From Chloroflexota bacterium (lineage in GTDB: Bacteria > Chloroflexota > Dehalococcoidia > Lucifugimonadales > UBA3495): a stretch of 61,588 bases of DNA. The stretch is taken from NCBI GenBank assembly GCA_028875655.1, contig JAPPCX010000062.1, forward strand, positions 1-61,588, given 5' to 3'. The notes beneath the pieces are model-generated. The model saw only the letters and a program-made list of their open reading frames with translations, was not told the origin of the DNA and did no database searches. Shown here piece by piece: positions 43,398-50,643 of this stretch. Within the stretch, counting starts at the first letter, position 1; every line of letters starts with the position of its first letter. The translations under genes were made by a program, and so were the position numbers.

Positions 43398-44543
43398 ATG
43401 GTTTCCCACGGCGTGCCCGATGACGTGCAGAACGAAGTCCTCTCCCCAACGGAACGGCAGCAACGCGCCCTCCGGCGGCTGGACGATGGCCACGCCGCGC
43501 TGCTGTCAGCCTTGGACGGCGTGGGCGAGGCCGAGGCGTTCCTGGGTTCCCGGTGGTCGGTATGGGAGGTGATGCAGCACCTGCTCACGGAGAACTTTGT
43601 GCAGGCGCTGGAGGAAATCGCCTCGGGCGATCGGGAGATGCTGCCGCCGTTCGATGCGCGGGAGGACCGCATCGCCGCCGACGTGGCCCGGCTGGAGGCC
43701 AACTACCAGCGTTTCCGTGCGCTGATAGTCGGCCTGTCGCCGGCACAGCTGGACTTGCCGGCCACGCCCTACAATCCCGAAAACAACTATCCCGCCCTGT
43801 CGCTGCTGGACTTGATTGAACGCACCTCGGGACATGAGGGCAATCACGCCCGCCAGGTAGTCGAAACCCGCAGGTTCGTGTCAGCCTTTCGCTCGGCGGA
43901 GCGGGCGGTCACCGTAGCCGGACTTGGGACGGGAGACCTTGCATCCGTCCCCATGCAGACGCGCGAAATGCTGGCCAACGCCGATTACGTCATCGGATCG
44001 CCGGACGCCCTATCGGTGGCCCGACGCTGGATACGTTCTGTGGAACTACCCCTGCGCGCGGAAAACCGCGCCGAGCTGGTCAATCGCACCGTACGGGACA
44101 TCCGCGCCGGCCTCTGGTCAATGGTCGCTACCCTGGGTGACCCGGCCGAGTCAATGCCCTCGCTGCTGACAGCTCTCGACGATGCCGTGGGAAAAGTGTC
44201 GGTCATATCCGCCCCCGGCTACTACCGGCTCGTGCTGGAGCAATCCGCACTTTCGCCTCTCGACGCCGTCTGCAGCTCGATCGAGCGCATCGAGGATGTA
44301 CAGCAACTAGCCGCGTCCGGCCGGGCCGTCGTCGTACTGGGAGCGGATGATGCCGGAACCTGGCGCGACGCGGCGGTCAGTTTGCAGCAGGCCGGCATCC
44401 CCGCCGATACGCCGGCCGATCTGCTAACCAATATGTCCACCAAGTGCACCACCGCCGCCACGTCTCTGGCCGAATTGATCGCCGCGCCGCTGGGAGATAC
44501 CGACGCGGCCGTAGATTCGGCGCTGGTCCTCCGGCATCACTAA
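43398..44543 (+). CDS. DinB domain fused to a tetrapyrrole-methylase-like domain
   Basis: A 381-residue protein from ATG 43398. Residues 20-165 are a DinB/YfiT-type bundle with His61, His146 and His150 at the expected metal positions (WEVMQHLLTENF, SGHEGNHARQV). From 171, VTVAGLGTGDLASVPMQTREMLANADYV (in part) resembles the N-terminal AdoMet-binding strand of tetrapyrrole (precorrin-type) methylases, and GRAVVVLGADDAGTWRDAA a later strand. The usual GDP motif is degenerate. The combination recalls MazG-methylase fusions such as YabN, but with DinB in place of MazG. Function unknown. Confidence 0.65.
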   Translation: MVSHGVPDDVQNEVLSPTERQQRALRRLDDGHAALLSALDGVGEAEAFLGSRWSVWEVMQHLLTENFVQALEEIASGDREMLPPFDAREDRIAADVARLEANYQRFRALIVGLSPAQLDLPATPYNPENNYPALSLLDLIERTSGHEGNHARQVVETRRFVSAFRSAERAVTVAGLGTGDLASVPMQTREMLANADYVIGSPDALSVARRWIRSVELPLRAENRAELVNRTVRDIRAGLWSMVATLGDPAESMPSLLTALDDAVGKVSVISAPGYYRLVLEQSALSPLDAVCSSIERIEDVQQLAASGRAVVVLGADDAGTWRDAAVSLQQAGIPADTPADLLTNMSTKCTTAATSLAELIAAPLGDTDAAVDSALVLRHH

Positions 44544-44564
44544 CGCCCTCCTGGCACTACTAAC

Positions 44565-44590
44565 GTCATTCCCGCTTTCGCGGGAATCCA
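44565..44590. repeat. Short palindromic repeat (GTCATTCCCGC-TTTC-GCGGGAAT)
   Basis: CGTCATTCCCGC and GCGGGAATCC arms around TTTC, the outer palindrome of the dispersed family with the inner hairpin missing, between two plus-strand genes. Confidence 0.8.
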
Positions 44591-44655
44591 GTATGATACA
44601 TCCAGTAAACAACAGCCAGCCGGACAGACTACCGCCTGGCAATGGAGGAAACACA

Positions 44656-45552
44656 ATGGCAGAGCGGATTGGATTTGTCGGGCTGGGCATCATGGGCAAG
44701 CCCATGGCCCGCAACCTGATGGCGGCCGGCTATGAGCTCACGGTCTATGACATTGTCGGCGAGCCGGTGGAAGAGCTGGCTACCGAGGGCGCGACCGCGG
44801 CGTCCTCGCCGGCGGGCGCGGCGGCGGGCAACGTCCGCACCATCACCATGCTGCCCGACTCGGCCGACTCCGAGCGGGCCATCCTGGGCCCGGAGGGCGT
44901 GCTGGAAGGCGCGGAACCCGGCTCGGTCATCATCGACATGAGCAGCATCGCCCCGTCCATGTCCCAGAAGATCGGCGCGGCGTGCGACGATAAGGGCGTG
45001 AAGTTCCTCGACGCGCCGGTCAGCGGCGGCGAGCCGGGAGCCATCGCCGGCACCCTGGCCGTCATGGTCGGTGGTGACGAGGCCGTGTTCGACGACTGCA
45101 AGGCCGTCCTGGACGTCGTTGGCGGCAACGTGGTGCTCACCGGCGACGTGGGAGCCGGCAACATCACCAAGCTTGCGAATCAGATCATCGTCGCCGCCAA
45201 CATCGAGGCGCTCAGCGAGGCGATGGTGCTGGCCCAGAAGGCCGGCGTCGATCCCGAACGTGTCTTCAACGCCATCCGCGGCGGTCTGGCCGGCAGCGCG
45301 GTGATGGAAGCCAAGGCGCCCATGATGCTGGACCGCAACTTCCGCGCCGGCTTCCGCATCCGCCTGCACCAGAAGGACCTGCGCAACGTGCTGCAAACCG
45401 CCGGCGAGCTGAACGTGCCCCTGCCCGTAACCGCCCTGGTGCAGCAGATGCTGGGCTCGCTCATCAACGACGGCGAGCAGGACGCCGACCACTCGGCCAT
45501 CCTGCACTTCATCGAAAAACTGGCCGGCGTGGAGGTAAACCGGGGCAGTTGA
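44656..45552 (+). CDS. 2-hydroxy-3-oxopropionate reductase-like dehydrogenase
   Basis: A 298-residue beta-hydroxyacid dehydrogenase: Rossmann motif GFVGLGIMGKPMARNL (6-21), substrate loop LDAPVSGGEPGAIAGTL, catalytic Lys in NITKLANQIIVAAN. The sequence is closest in pattern to tartronate semialdehyde reductases (GarR/GlxR). It would convert tartronate semialdehyde to glycerate in glyoxylate metabolism. GGAGGA precedes ATG 44656. The next gene starts two bases later. Confidence 0.9.
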   Translation: MAERIGFVGLGIMGKPMARNLMAAGYELTVYDIVGEPVEELATEGATAASSPAGAAAGNVRTITMLPDSADSERAILGPEGVLEGAEPGSVIIDMSSIAPSMSQKIGAACDDKGVKFLDAPVSGGEPGAIAGTLAVMVGGDEAVFDDCKAVLDVVGGNVVLTGDVGAGNITKLANQIIVAANIEALSEAMVLAQKAGVDPERVFNAIRGGLAGSAVMEAKAPMMLDRNFRAGFRIRLHQKDLRNVLQTAGELNVPLPVTALVQQMLGSLINDGEQDADHSAILHFIEKLAGVEVNRGS

Positions 45553-45553
45553 T

Positions 45554-46039
45554 ATGTTGGAAGGCGCACGGCAGTGGGTCGGCGATTTCGCGTCCGATTG
45601 GGCTGGCCCGATTGGTCTCGGCCTTGCCACCGCAGCCGTCATATGGATAGTCTGGCATTTCACCAAACCGGGTTGCACGATGATGGCTGCAGCCAACGGG
45701 CTGTGCAACCCGGGCATCGTTGCCCGCTACATAACCGTCGAAATCCTTCTGCAATCCGGGGGCGCCGCGCTGGCCGTAGGCGCGCTCAAAGGAGGCTATG
45801 ACAAAATTATGATGCGTAGAATGCTGAACGAGGAACGTGAAGCTCGCCAGCTGGCGGAGCAACAGTTGGCGTCTGAGCGTAAGCGGGTTGACGAGACCAT
45901 TCAGATGGTTGCGGAGCTGGTGAATGAATTCCGAGAAGAGCGCCGCAACAACGCAGCCACTCAGCAGGCCCTCCTGGACACCATCGTCCGCTTGACGGAG
46001 CAGAGCAACGGCCGGCGCCAGGACCCTCCCGAAAATTAA
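45554..46039 (+). CDS. Membrane protein with C-terminal coiled coil, unknown function
   Basis: A 161-residue protein: one membrane helix (GPIGLGLATAAVIWIVWHF, about 18-36), a second hydrophobic segment near 56-80, then a long charged coiled coil (about 88-150, MLNEEREARQLAEQQLASER in part). No family recognised. Its stop codon TAA lies inside the 8-base target duplication of the transposon that begins at the next base, so the gene is intact. It follows the reductase by two bases. Confidence 0.7.
   Translation: MLEGARQWVGDFASDWAGPIGLGLATAAVIWIVWHFTKPGCTMMAAANGLCNPGIVARYITVEILLQSGGAALAVGALKGGYDKIMMRRMLNEEREARQLAEQQLASERKRVDETIQMVAELVNEFREERRNNAATQQALLDTIVRLTEQSNGRRQDPPEN
46032..46039. repeat. 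Target site duplication, left
   Basis: AAAATTAA, identical to 49744-49751 on the other side of the transposon. Eight bases is the duplication length of the IS1595 family. Confidence 0.95.
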
Positions 46040-46065
46040 GGGAATTATATACGAAAGTAACCAAA
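46040..46065 (+). repeat. Left terminal inverted repeat of the transposon
   Basis: 26 bases starting GGGAATTATATACGAAAG, a perfect inverse match to 49718-49743. The match ends at base 27 (A here, C at the right end). Confidence 0.96.
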
Positions 46066-46070
46066 AGGGC

Positions 46071-46099
46071 TTGACAGCCAGCTGCGAAACGGTTACTAT
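46071..46099 (+). promoter_or_regulatory. Transposon promoter
   Basis: Perfect TTGACA (46071-46076), 17 bases, TACTAT (46094-46099), beginning five bases inside the left repeat. The transposase ATG is 31 bases downstream. All cargo genes are tightly spaced behind it, so this is probably the promoter of the whole set. Confidence 0.8.
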
Positions 46100-46130
46100 A
46101 TTCCCATAAATCAAGTGGGAGTGAGTAACT

Positions 46131-47066
46131 ATGGCAGGCCCCGGCAAGTCCTACCGCAAGGGCATTTCCATCCCCAAACTGCTGAAGATGTTCCCCGACG
46201 ACGCAACCGCCGAGGCGTGGTTCGTCGCACAGCGGTGGCCCCAAGGCGTCCGGTGCGCCTACTGCGAATCCGAGAGCGTCCAGGAAGGGACTACCCATCC
46301 CACCATGCCATACCGTTGCCGGAAGTGCCGCAAATTCTTCTCCGTCAAGACCAACTCCGTGATGCAGTCTTCCAAGTTGGGATACCAAGCTTGGGCCTTG
46401 GCGCTCTACTTCGTCACCACCGGCCTGAAGGGAACGTCCAGTATGAAGCTGCACCGGGACCTGGACGTTACTCAGAAGACGGCCTGGTTCCTGGCTCACC
46501 GGATAAGGGACACCTACATGAACGAGGGGCAGTCGGTGAACTTCTTTGGCCCGGTGGAAGTGGACGAGACTTACATCGGCGGACTGGAGAAGAACAAGCA
46601 CGAGTCGAAGAAGCTAAAGGCCGGACGGGGAGCCGTCGGCAAGACTCCCGTCGTCGGGCTGAAAGACCGCACCACCAACCAAGTGAAGACCGCGGTAGTC
46701 CCGGACACCACGGCCAAGACCCTACAGGGATTTGTCCACAGCAACACCACGGCCGGCGCGACGGTCTACACTGACGAGGCGGCGGCTTACCAGGGCCTGA
46801 ACCGGCCCCATGAGGCGGTCAAGCACAGCGCCAACGAGTACGTGCGGGGGATGGCCCACACCAACGGGCTGGAATCTCACTGGGCCCTGTTCAAGCGCGG
46901 GATCGACGGGATTTACCACCACGTCAGCGTGAAGCACCTGCCCCGGTACACCGGCGAGTTCGAGGGCCGACACAACGCCAGGCCGATGGACACCGGAGCA
47001 CAAATGACCGCGATGGTTCGGAGCATGAGCGGGAAGCGGTTGCGCTACATCGACTTGGTAGCTTAG
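46131..47066 (+). CDS. IS1595 family transposase
   Basis: A 311-residue transposase. The N-terminal zinc ribbon is formed by C42/C45 (CAYC) and C63/C66 (CRKC); a helix-turn-helix-like region follows. The DDE catalytic acids are visible as D145 (VEVDETYIGG), D215 (YTDEAAAY) and E248 in HTNGLESHWALFKRG, the pattern of the IS1595/ISXO2-like group. Length is normal and no frameshift is seen, so it should be active and mobilise DNA between the two 26-bp repeats. Confidence 0.96.
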   Translation: MAGPGKSYRKGISIPKLLKMFPDDATAEAWFVAQRWPQGVRCAYCESESVQEGTTHPTMPYRCRKCRKFFSVKTNSVMQSSKLGYQAWALALYFVTTGLKGTSSMKLHRDLDVTQKTAWFLAHRIRDTYMNEGQSVNFFGPVEVDETYIGGLEKNKHESKKLKAGRGAVGKTPVVGLKDRTTNQVKTAVVPDTTAKTLQGFVHSNTTAGATVYTDEAAAYQGLNRPHEAVKHSANEYVRGMAHTNGLESHWALFKRGIDGIYHHVSVKHLPRYTGEFEGRHNARPMDTGAQMTAMVRSMSGKRLRYIDLVA

Positions 47067-47079
47067 GAGGAGGGCTTTG

Positions 47080-47370
47080 ATGGTCAAGGAGACCCGGATC
47101 GTCTTTGACTTGGGCGACATTCGCCACGTCCGAATCATCTGCACCAAATGCCAGGGTGAGATTGCCAGGTCGCTATCCCAAAGCCGGAATATGCTGCCCC
47201 AGCGGTGTCCCAACTGCCTGGAAGAATGGTGGGATGAAGCCAGCAAGCCGAGGGTGATTGACGCGACGGTTGAGATGCTGAAGGCCGTTGACCGGCTGGT
47301 GCAATCGCTCAGCATGGACGAACAGCCGGTGGCGGTCCGCTTTGAGATTGACGGAGAGGATGAGAAGTAG
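47080..47370 (+). CDS. Small zinc-ribbon protein (transposon cargo)
   Basis: A 96-residue protein with CTKC and CPNC pairs (about residues 22-48) forming a zinc ribbon, followed by a helix (ATVEMLKAVDRLVQSLS) and an acidic end. GGAGGAGG overlaps the end of the transposase gene and precedes ATG 47080. Function unknown; it could be a DNA-binding accessory protein of the nuclease/methylase set. Confidence 0.7.
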   Translation: MVKETRIVFDLGDIRHVRIICTKCQGEIARSLSQSRNMLPQRCPNCLEEWWDEASKPRVIDATVEMLKAVDRLVQSLSMDEQPVAVRFEIDGEDEK

Positions 47371-47374
47371 GGAC

Positions 47375-48004
47375 ATGGCTGAGCAAAATTGCAAGCAGGA
47401 AGGGTGTGGGCGAACTGCCCGAGGTCCACATGGGCTATGTGGGACACACAATGCTCAATACCGGCGCAAAGGTAAGACATGGCCGATAGGTGAACGTGGG
47501 GCGCCGGATAGGCATTGCGTCGTTTGCCAGCGGTGCTTTACACCCAAGTATTCACGGACGCGATATTGCTCTGACGAATGCAGACGAGCGGGCAGTCGTG
47601 CCCTGAGGAAGGGCATCCTTCCCGACAGAATCAGTGCGGAAGTTGCCCGTGCTGGCGGACCAGAAAGTTACCGAAGTCGTGTCCATGAACATCCCATAGG
47701 AACGGTCCTGCATTTCAGCAATCACCCCTATCCCCGTGTCAAGGTGGGTCCGGGAAAGTCTTGGAGAGATGAACACCGCCACGTCATGGAGCAGCACCTT
47801 GGCCGGCCACTGGAAGCCCACGAAAACGTCCACCACAAGAACGGAGACCGGACCGACAATCGCCTGGAGAACCTGGAGCTATGGAGCACGTCCCAGCCCC
47901 CAGGCCAGCGGGTGGTAGACAAACTGGAATGGGCGGAGTGGTTCACAGCCCAGTACAAGGGACAGCAGTTGGAATTGGAGGGGACAGCAAATGGCAGGCC
48001 CTAA
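47375..48004 (+). CDS. HNH endonuclease with N-terminal Cys clusters (transposon cargo)
   Basis: A 209-residue protein. The N-terminal half holds Cys/His groups (C6, C11, C22, H25; CVVCQRC at 48-54 and CSDEC at 65-69) that look like two zinc knuckles. The C-terminal half contains an HNH_3-type core: H134 in EHRHVMEQHLGRPL, HHKNGD at 153-158 and NRLENLELW. Such domains cut or nick DNA and occur in homing-type and phage endonucleases. ATG 47375 starts four bases after the previous stop; its end overlaps the methyltransferase start by 14 bases. Confidence 0.85.
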   Translation: MAEQNCKQEGCGRTARGPHGLCGTHNAQYRRKGKTWPIGERGAPDRHCVVCQRCFTPKYSRTRYCSDECRRAGSRALRKGILPDRISAEVARAGGPESYRSRVHEHPIGTVLHFSNHPYPRVKVGPGKSWRDEHRHVMEQHLGRPLEAHENVHHKNGDRTDNRLENLELWSTSQPPGQRVVDKLEWAEWFTAQYKGQQLELEGTANGRP

Positions 48005-49463
48005 CTTCGCCAACCGGACGCTGTGGACCGGAGACAACCTGGACATCCTCCGGGGCATCAACAGCGAGTGCGTTGACCTGATCTATCTGGACCCGCCGTT
48101 CAACTCCAACCAGGATTATTCCGCGCCCGTGGGCAGCGCGGCGGCAGGCGCTGCCTTCAAGGACACGTGGACGCTAAGCGACGTGGACGATGCTTGGCAC
48201 GGTATGATAGCCGAGTCTCACCCTGCGCTCTACGGGATAATTGACGCGGCGCGTCCGGCCCACGGCAAGGGCATGAAGTCCTACCTGATTATGATGGCTG
48301 TCCGCCTGCTGGAACTTCACAGGGTGTTGAAGGACACGGGGAGCGTCTATCTCCATTGCGACGATACGGCAAGCCACTATCTCAAGCTCTTGATGGACTC
48401 GGTATTTGGTGCTGGGCAGTTCAGGAATCACCTGATCTGGCGACGGGCAACGGCGCACAATGACCCCCGGCGGTTTGGCCGGAACGTTGACCACATCCTG
48501 TACTACGGGAAAGGCCAGACCGCCACGTGGAACGGGGCTGAGATCGCAACACCGAAGACCGATGACGAAATCAGGAAAGCCTACCCTCAGACAGACGAAA
48601 GGGGGCCGGTCAGGTCGGAGAACCTGACCGGCCCCCTTCATGGCACTTCTCCGGGATTGCCAAGTACCACACCCTGGAAAGGCTACGACGTGTACGCCAG
48701 GGGCCGTTGCTGGTCTCCGCCCAAGACCGGAGCCTATGCCGTGTATATCGAGCGCCATTTCATCCCCGGCTACCGGAGCATCGAGGGCGTCCAGGAGCGG
48801 CTTGACGCTTTGGACGACGCCGGACTCATTCACCATCCCACTACCGGGGTGTGGCCGGGGCTGAAGCGGTACGCCGCCGCCGACCGGGGCAATCCGCCTC
48901 AGAGCCTGATACTGGACCCGACGGGTTTCACGAACTTCAACAAGGGCAGCGAGTGGGTAGGCTATCCCACGCAAAAGCCTCTGGCCTTGCTTGAGCGCAT
49001 CATCGCGGCCAGCTCCAACCCCGGGGATGTAGTGCTGGATCCGTTTTGCGGTTGCGCCACCGCCCTGGTAGCCGCCGAGAAGCTGGAAAGGCAGTGGGTG
49101 GGGATTGACCTTTCACCGAAGGCCAAGGACCTGGTGGAACTGCGGCTGCGAAATAACCTGGGCCTGTTCGGGTTGCAGACCACCTATCGTGAGGACGTGC
49201 CACGTCGTACCGACTTGGGCGAGGCACCACCCTACCGGACTCAGAAGCATACCCTGTTCGGCAAACAAGAAGGGTTGTGCGCCGGTTGTCGGGTGATGTT
49301 CCCGTTCCGCAACTTCACCATAGACCACATCATCCCGCAATCCAGGGGCGGAACCGACCACCTGGACAACCTGCAACTGCTATGCGGGGCCTGTAACTCC
49401 ATGAAGGGAGACCGGCCCCAGGAATACCTGCTTGCCCGCCTGCGGGAAGCCGGAATACTCTGA
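47991..49463 (+). CDS. DNA methyltransferase fused to a C-terminal HNH nuclease domain (transposon cargo)
   Basis: A 490-residue protein. Catalytic motif IV DPPF (34-37) comes before AdoMet motif I DPFCGCAT (350-357), the beta-class order of N4-cytosine/N6-adenine methylases; motif X-like GYPTQKPLALLERII is at 324-338. After the methylase ends (about 395), a short linker leads to an HNH domain: CAGC (430-433), DHIIPQSRGG (445-454), DNLQLLC...C (459-468). Modifier and cutter in one chain suggests a single-protein restriction enzyme or a modification-sensing nuclease. It is also possible that the HNH part is a relic of the neighbouring nuclease family. A strong hairpin lies within the gene at 48601-48636. 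Confidence 0.9.
   Translation: MAGPNFANRTLWTGDNLDILRGINSECVDLIYLDPPFNSNQDYSAPVGSAAAGAAFKDTWTLSDVDDAWHGMIAESHPALYGIIDAARPAHGKGMKSYLIMMAVRLLELHRVLKDTGSVYLHCDDTASHYLKLLMDSVFGAGQFRNHLIWRRATAHNDPRRFGRNVDHILYYGKGQTATWNGAEIATPKTDDEIRKAYPQTDERGPVRSENLTGPLHGTSPGLPSTTPWKGYDVYARGRCWSPPKTGAYAVYIERHFIPGYRSIEGVQERLDALDDAGLIHHPTTGVWPGLKRYAAADRGNPPQSLILDPTGFTNFNKGSEWVGYPTQKPLALLERIIAASSNPGDVVLDPFCGCATALVAAEKLERQWVGIDLSPKAKDLVELRLRNNLGLFGLQTTYREDVPRRTDLGEAPPYRTQKHTLFGKQEGLCAGCRVMFPFRNFTIDHIIPQSRGGTDHLDNLQLLCGACNSMKGDRPQEYLLARLREAGIL
48601..48636. repeat. Perfect 15-bp hairpin inside the methyltransferase coding sequence
   Basis: GGGGGCCGGTCAGGT (48601-48615), loop CGGAGA, ACCTGACCGGCCCCC (48622-48636), then TT. 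It falls in codons 204-216 in the variable region between motifs IV and I. A stem this long and GC-rich is not required by the encoded residues. Confidence 0.9.
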
Positions 49464-49473
49464 GGGAGACACC

Positions 49474-49704
49474 ATGCCGCGCAAGAGGAAGGAACGAGGC
49501 CGCCCAATGGAGCGTACCTACCCGCCCCGGATCGACGTTGCCCCGGAGGCAATGGCGAAGATGCTGTTCAGCGCAGGGCCTGTTACCGGCCCGGTGAGCG
49601 GGCGAGATTATCACTGTGCCGACTGCGGCGAGAAGGTGATTTACCCGGCAATTCTCTACTCGGATAACCGCTGCGAAGCCTGCCACCAGGCAGGGACGGA
49701 CTGA
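49474..49704 (+). CDS. Small zinc-binding protein (transposon cargo)
   Basis: A 76-residue protein. The N-terminus is basic (PRKRKERGRP) and the C-terminus holds CADC and CEAC pairs for one zinc. GGGAG precedes ATG 49474, ten bases after the methyltransferase stop and 13 bases before the right inverted repeat. Function unknown; the basic tail suggests DNA or RNA binding. Confidence 0.65.
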   Translation: MPRKRKERGRPMERTYPPRIDVAPEAMAKMLFSAGPVTGPVSGRDYHCADCGEKVIYPAILYSDNRCEACHQAGTD

Positions 49705-49717
49705 CTCCCACGGCCAG

Positions 49718-49743
49718 TTTGGTTACTTTCGTATATAATTCCC
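49718..49743 (-). repeat. Right terminal inverted repeat of the transposon
   Basis: 26-base inverse match to 46040-46065, ending CGTATATAATTCCC at 49743. Confidence 0.96.
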
Positions 49744-49751
49744 AAAATTAA
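49744..49751. repeat. Target site duplication, right
   Basis: AAAATTAA, identical to 46032-46039. It contains the stop codon (TTA at 49748-49750 = TAA on the minus strand) of the enoyl-CoA hydratase gene. Confidence 0.95.
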
Positions 49752-50566
49752 TCCGGAAACCGCGACCGGCTCCACTCCAGCGCGGCCCGCAAGCCGCTCT
49801 CCTCGCGGATGCGCGCGAACTCGGCGTGCTCGGGGGTCTCCGCCGTGTCGAACTGCGTCATCAGCTCCAGGTTGTGGTTCAGCGCGGACAGGAACCCGGC
49901 TGATTCCAGGGCGCGATTCACCGACAGTTTGGTGGTCTTGATGCCTATGGCCGAGATGCCCCGCATCTTCTGCGCCACACGCTCGCACTCCGCCATCAGG
50001 TTTTCGTGGGGCACGACGCGGTTGACCATGCCGATGCGCGCCGCCTCGTGCGCGTCGATGATGTCGCCGGTGAGCATCATCTCCTTGGCCAGCGCCAGGT
50101 TCAGCGAGTACGGCGTGATCAGGAACGGCGCGCCGTAGCCCAGCCATATCTCCGGCTCGCCCAGCATGGCCCGCTCTGATGCAATCTTGACGTCGCACAC
50201 CTGTACCAGTTCGCACGCGCCGCCCAGCGCGTACCCGTTGACCGCCGCGATCACCGGCTTGCTCAGGTTCCACACCATCAGGAAAGTCTCGATGTTGTGC
50301 TTCAGCCGCGAACGCCGCCCGTCCACCGACAGCGGCTCGCCGGCGGGGCCGCTGGCCTCGCTCTCAATGTCAAACCCTGCGGAAAACGCCCGGCCCGCTC
50401 CGGTCAGAATCACCACCCGCACGTCGGGGTTGGCTTCGATAGCCTCCAGCGCCTCCCGGAACTCAGCGATCAGCGTCGGGCTGAGGGCATTCAGCTTCTC
50501 GGGCCGGTTGAGGGTCAGGTAGCCAATTCCGTCCCGCTCCTCATACAACAACGTTTCAAAAGCCAT
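49748..50566 (-). CDS. Enoyl-CoA hydratase/isomerase
   Basis: A 272-residue crotonase. LTLNRPEKLNALSPTLIAEF, the oxyanion loop FSAGFDIE, KPVIAAVNGYALGGACELV and GEPEIWLGYGAPF are visible; Glu in GEPE is at the position of a catalytic acid. It hydrates or isomerises an unsaturated acyl-CoA. Its stop codon is within the right target duplication of the transposon, so insertion left the gene intact. Confidence 0.93.
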   Translation of the reverse strand: MAFETLLYEERDGIGYLTLNRPEKLNALSPTLIAEFREALEAIEANPDVRVVILTGAGRAFSAGFDIESEASGPAGEPLSVDGRRSRLKHNIETFLMVWNLSKPVIAAVNGYALGGACELVQVCDVKIASERAMLGEPEIWLGYGAPFLITPYSLNLALAKEMMLTGDIIDAHEAARIGMVNRVVPHENLMAECERVAQKMRGISAIGIKTTKLSVNRALESAGFLSALNHNLELMTQFDTAETPEHAEFARIREESGLRAALEWSRSRFPD

Positions 50567-50605
50567 ATCGCAGCTCCCCCTGCCATCAATCCCAAGTTCC
50601 TACGC

Positions 50606-50631
50606 CGTCATTCCCGCGAAAGCGGGAATCC
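50606..50631. repeat. Short palindromic repeat (GTCATTCCCGC-GAAA-GCGGGAATCC)
   Basis: CGTCATTCCCGC / GCGGGAATCC arms, same family as 44565-44590, here with loop GAAA. It lies between the cyclophilin and enoyl-CoA hydratase genes. Confidence 0.8.
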
Positions 50632-50643
50632 AGCGTCCCCGCA

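Larger units (their letters stand above)
46040..49743 (+). mobile_element. IS1595-family transposon carrying a DNA methyltransferase/HNH nuclease cargo (3,704 bp, intact)
   Basis: The element is bounded by 26-bp perfect terminal inverted repeats (46040-46065 and 49718-49743, beginning GGGAATTATATACGAAAG) and flanked by perfect 8-bp duplications AAAATTAA, so the ends are certain and the insertion is fairly recent. It contains five plus-strand genes in one run: IS1595-type transposase, a zinc-ribbon protein, an HNH endonuclease, a DNA methyltransferase with C-terminal HNH domain, and a small zinc protein. A sigma-70 promoter lies just inside the left repeat. The IS1595 family is known to include members with passenger genes; this particular cargo looks like a self-contained modification/cutting set. 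Confidence 0.95.

Noticed and set aside
48601-48638. Hairpin as rho-independent terminator
   Set aside because: It lies in the middle of an intact methyltransferase frame and has only TT after the stem.
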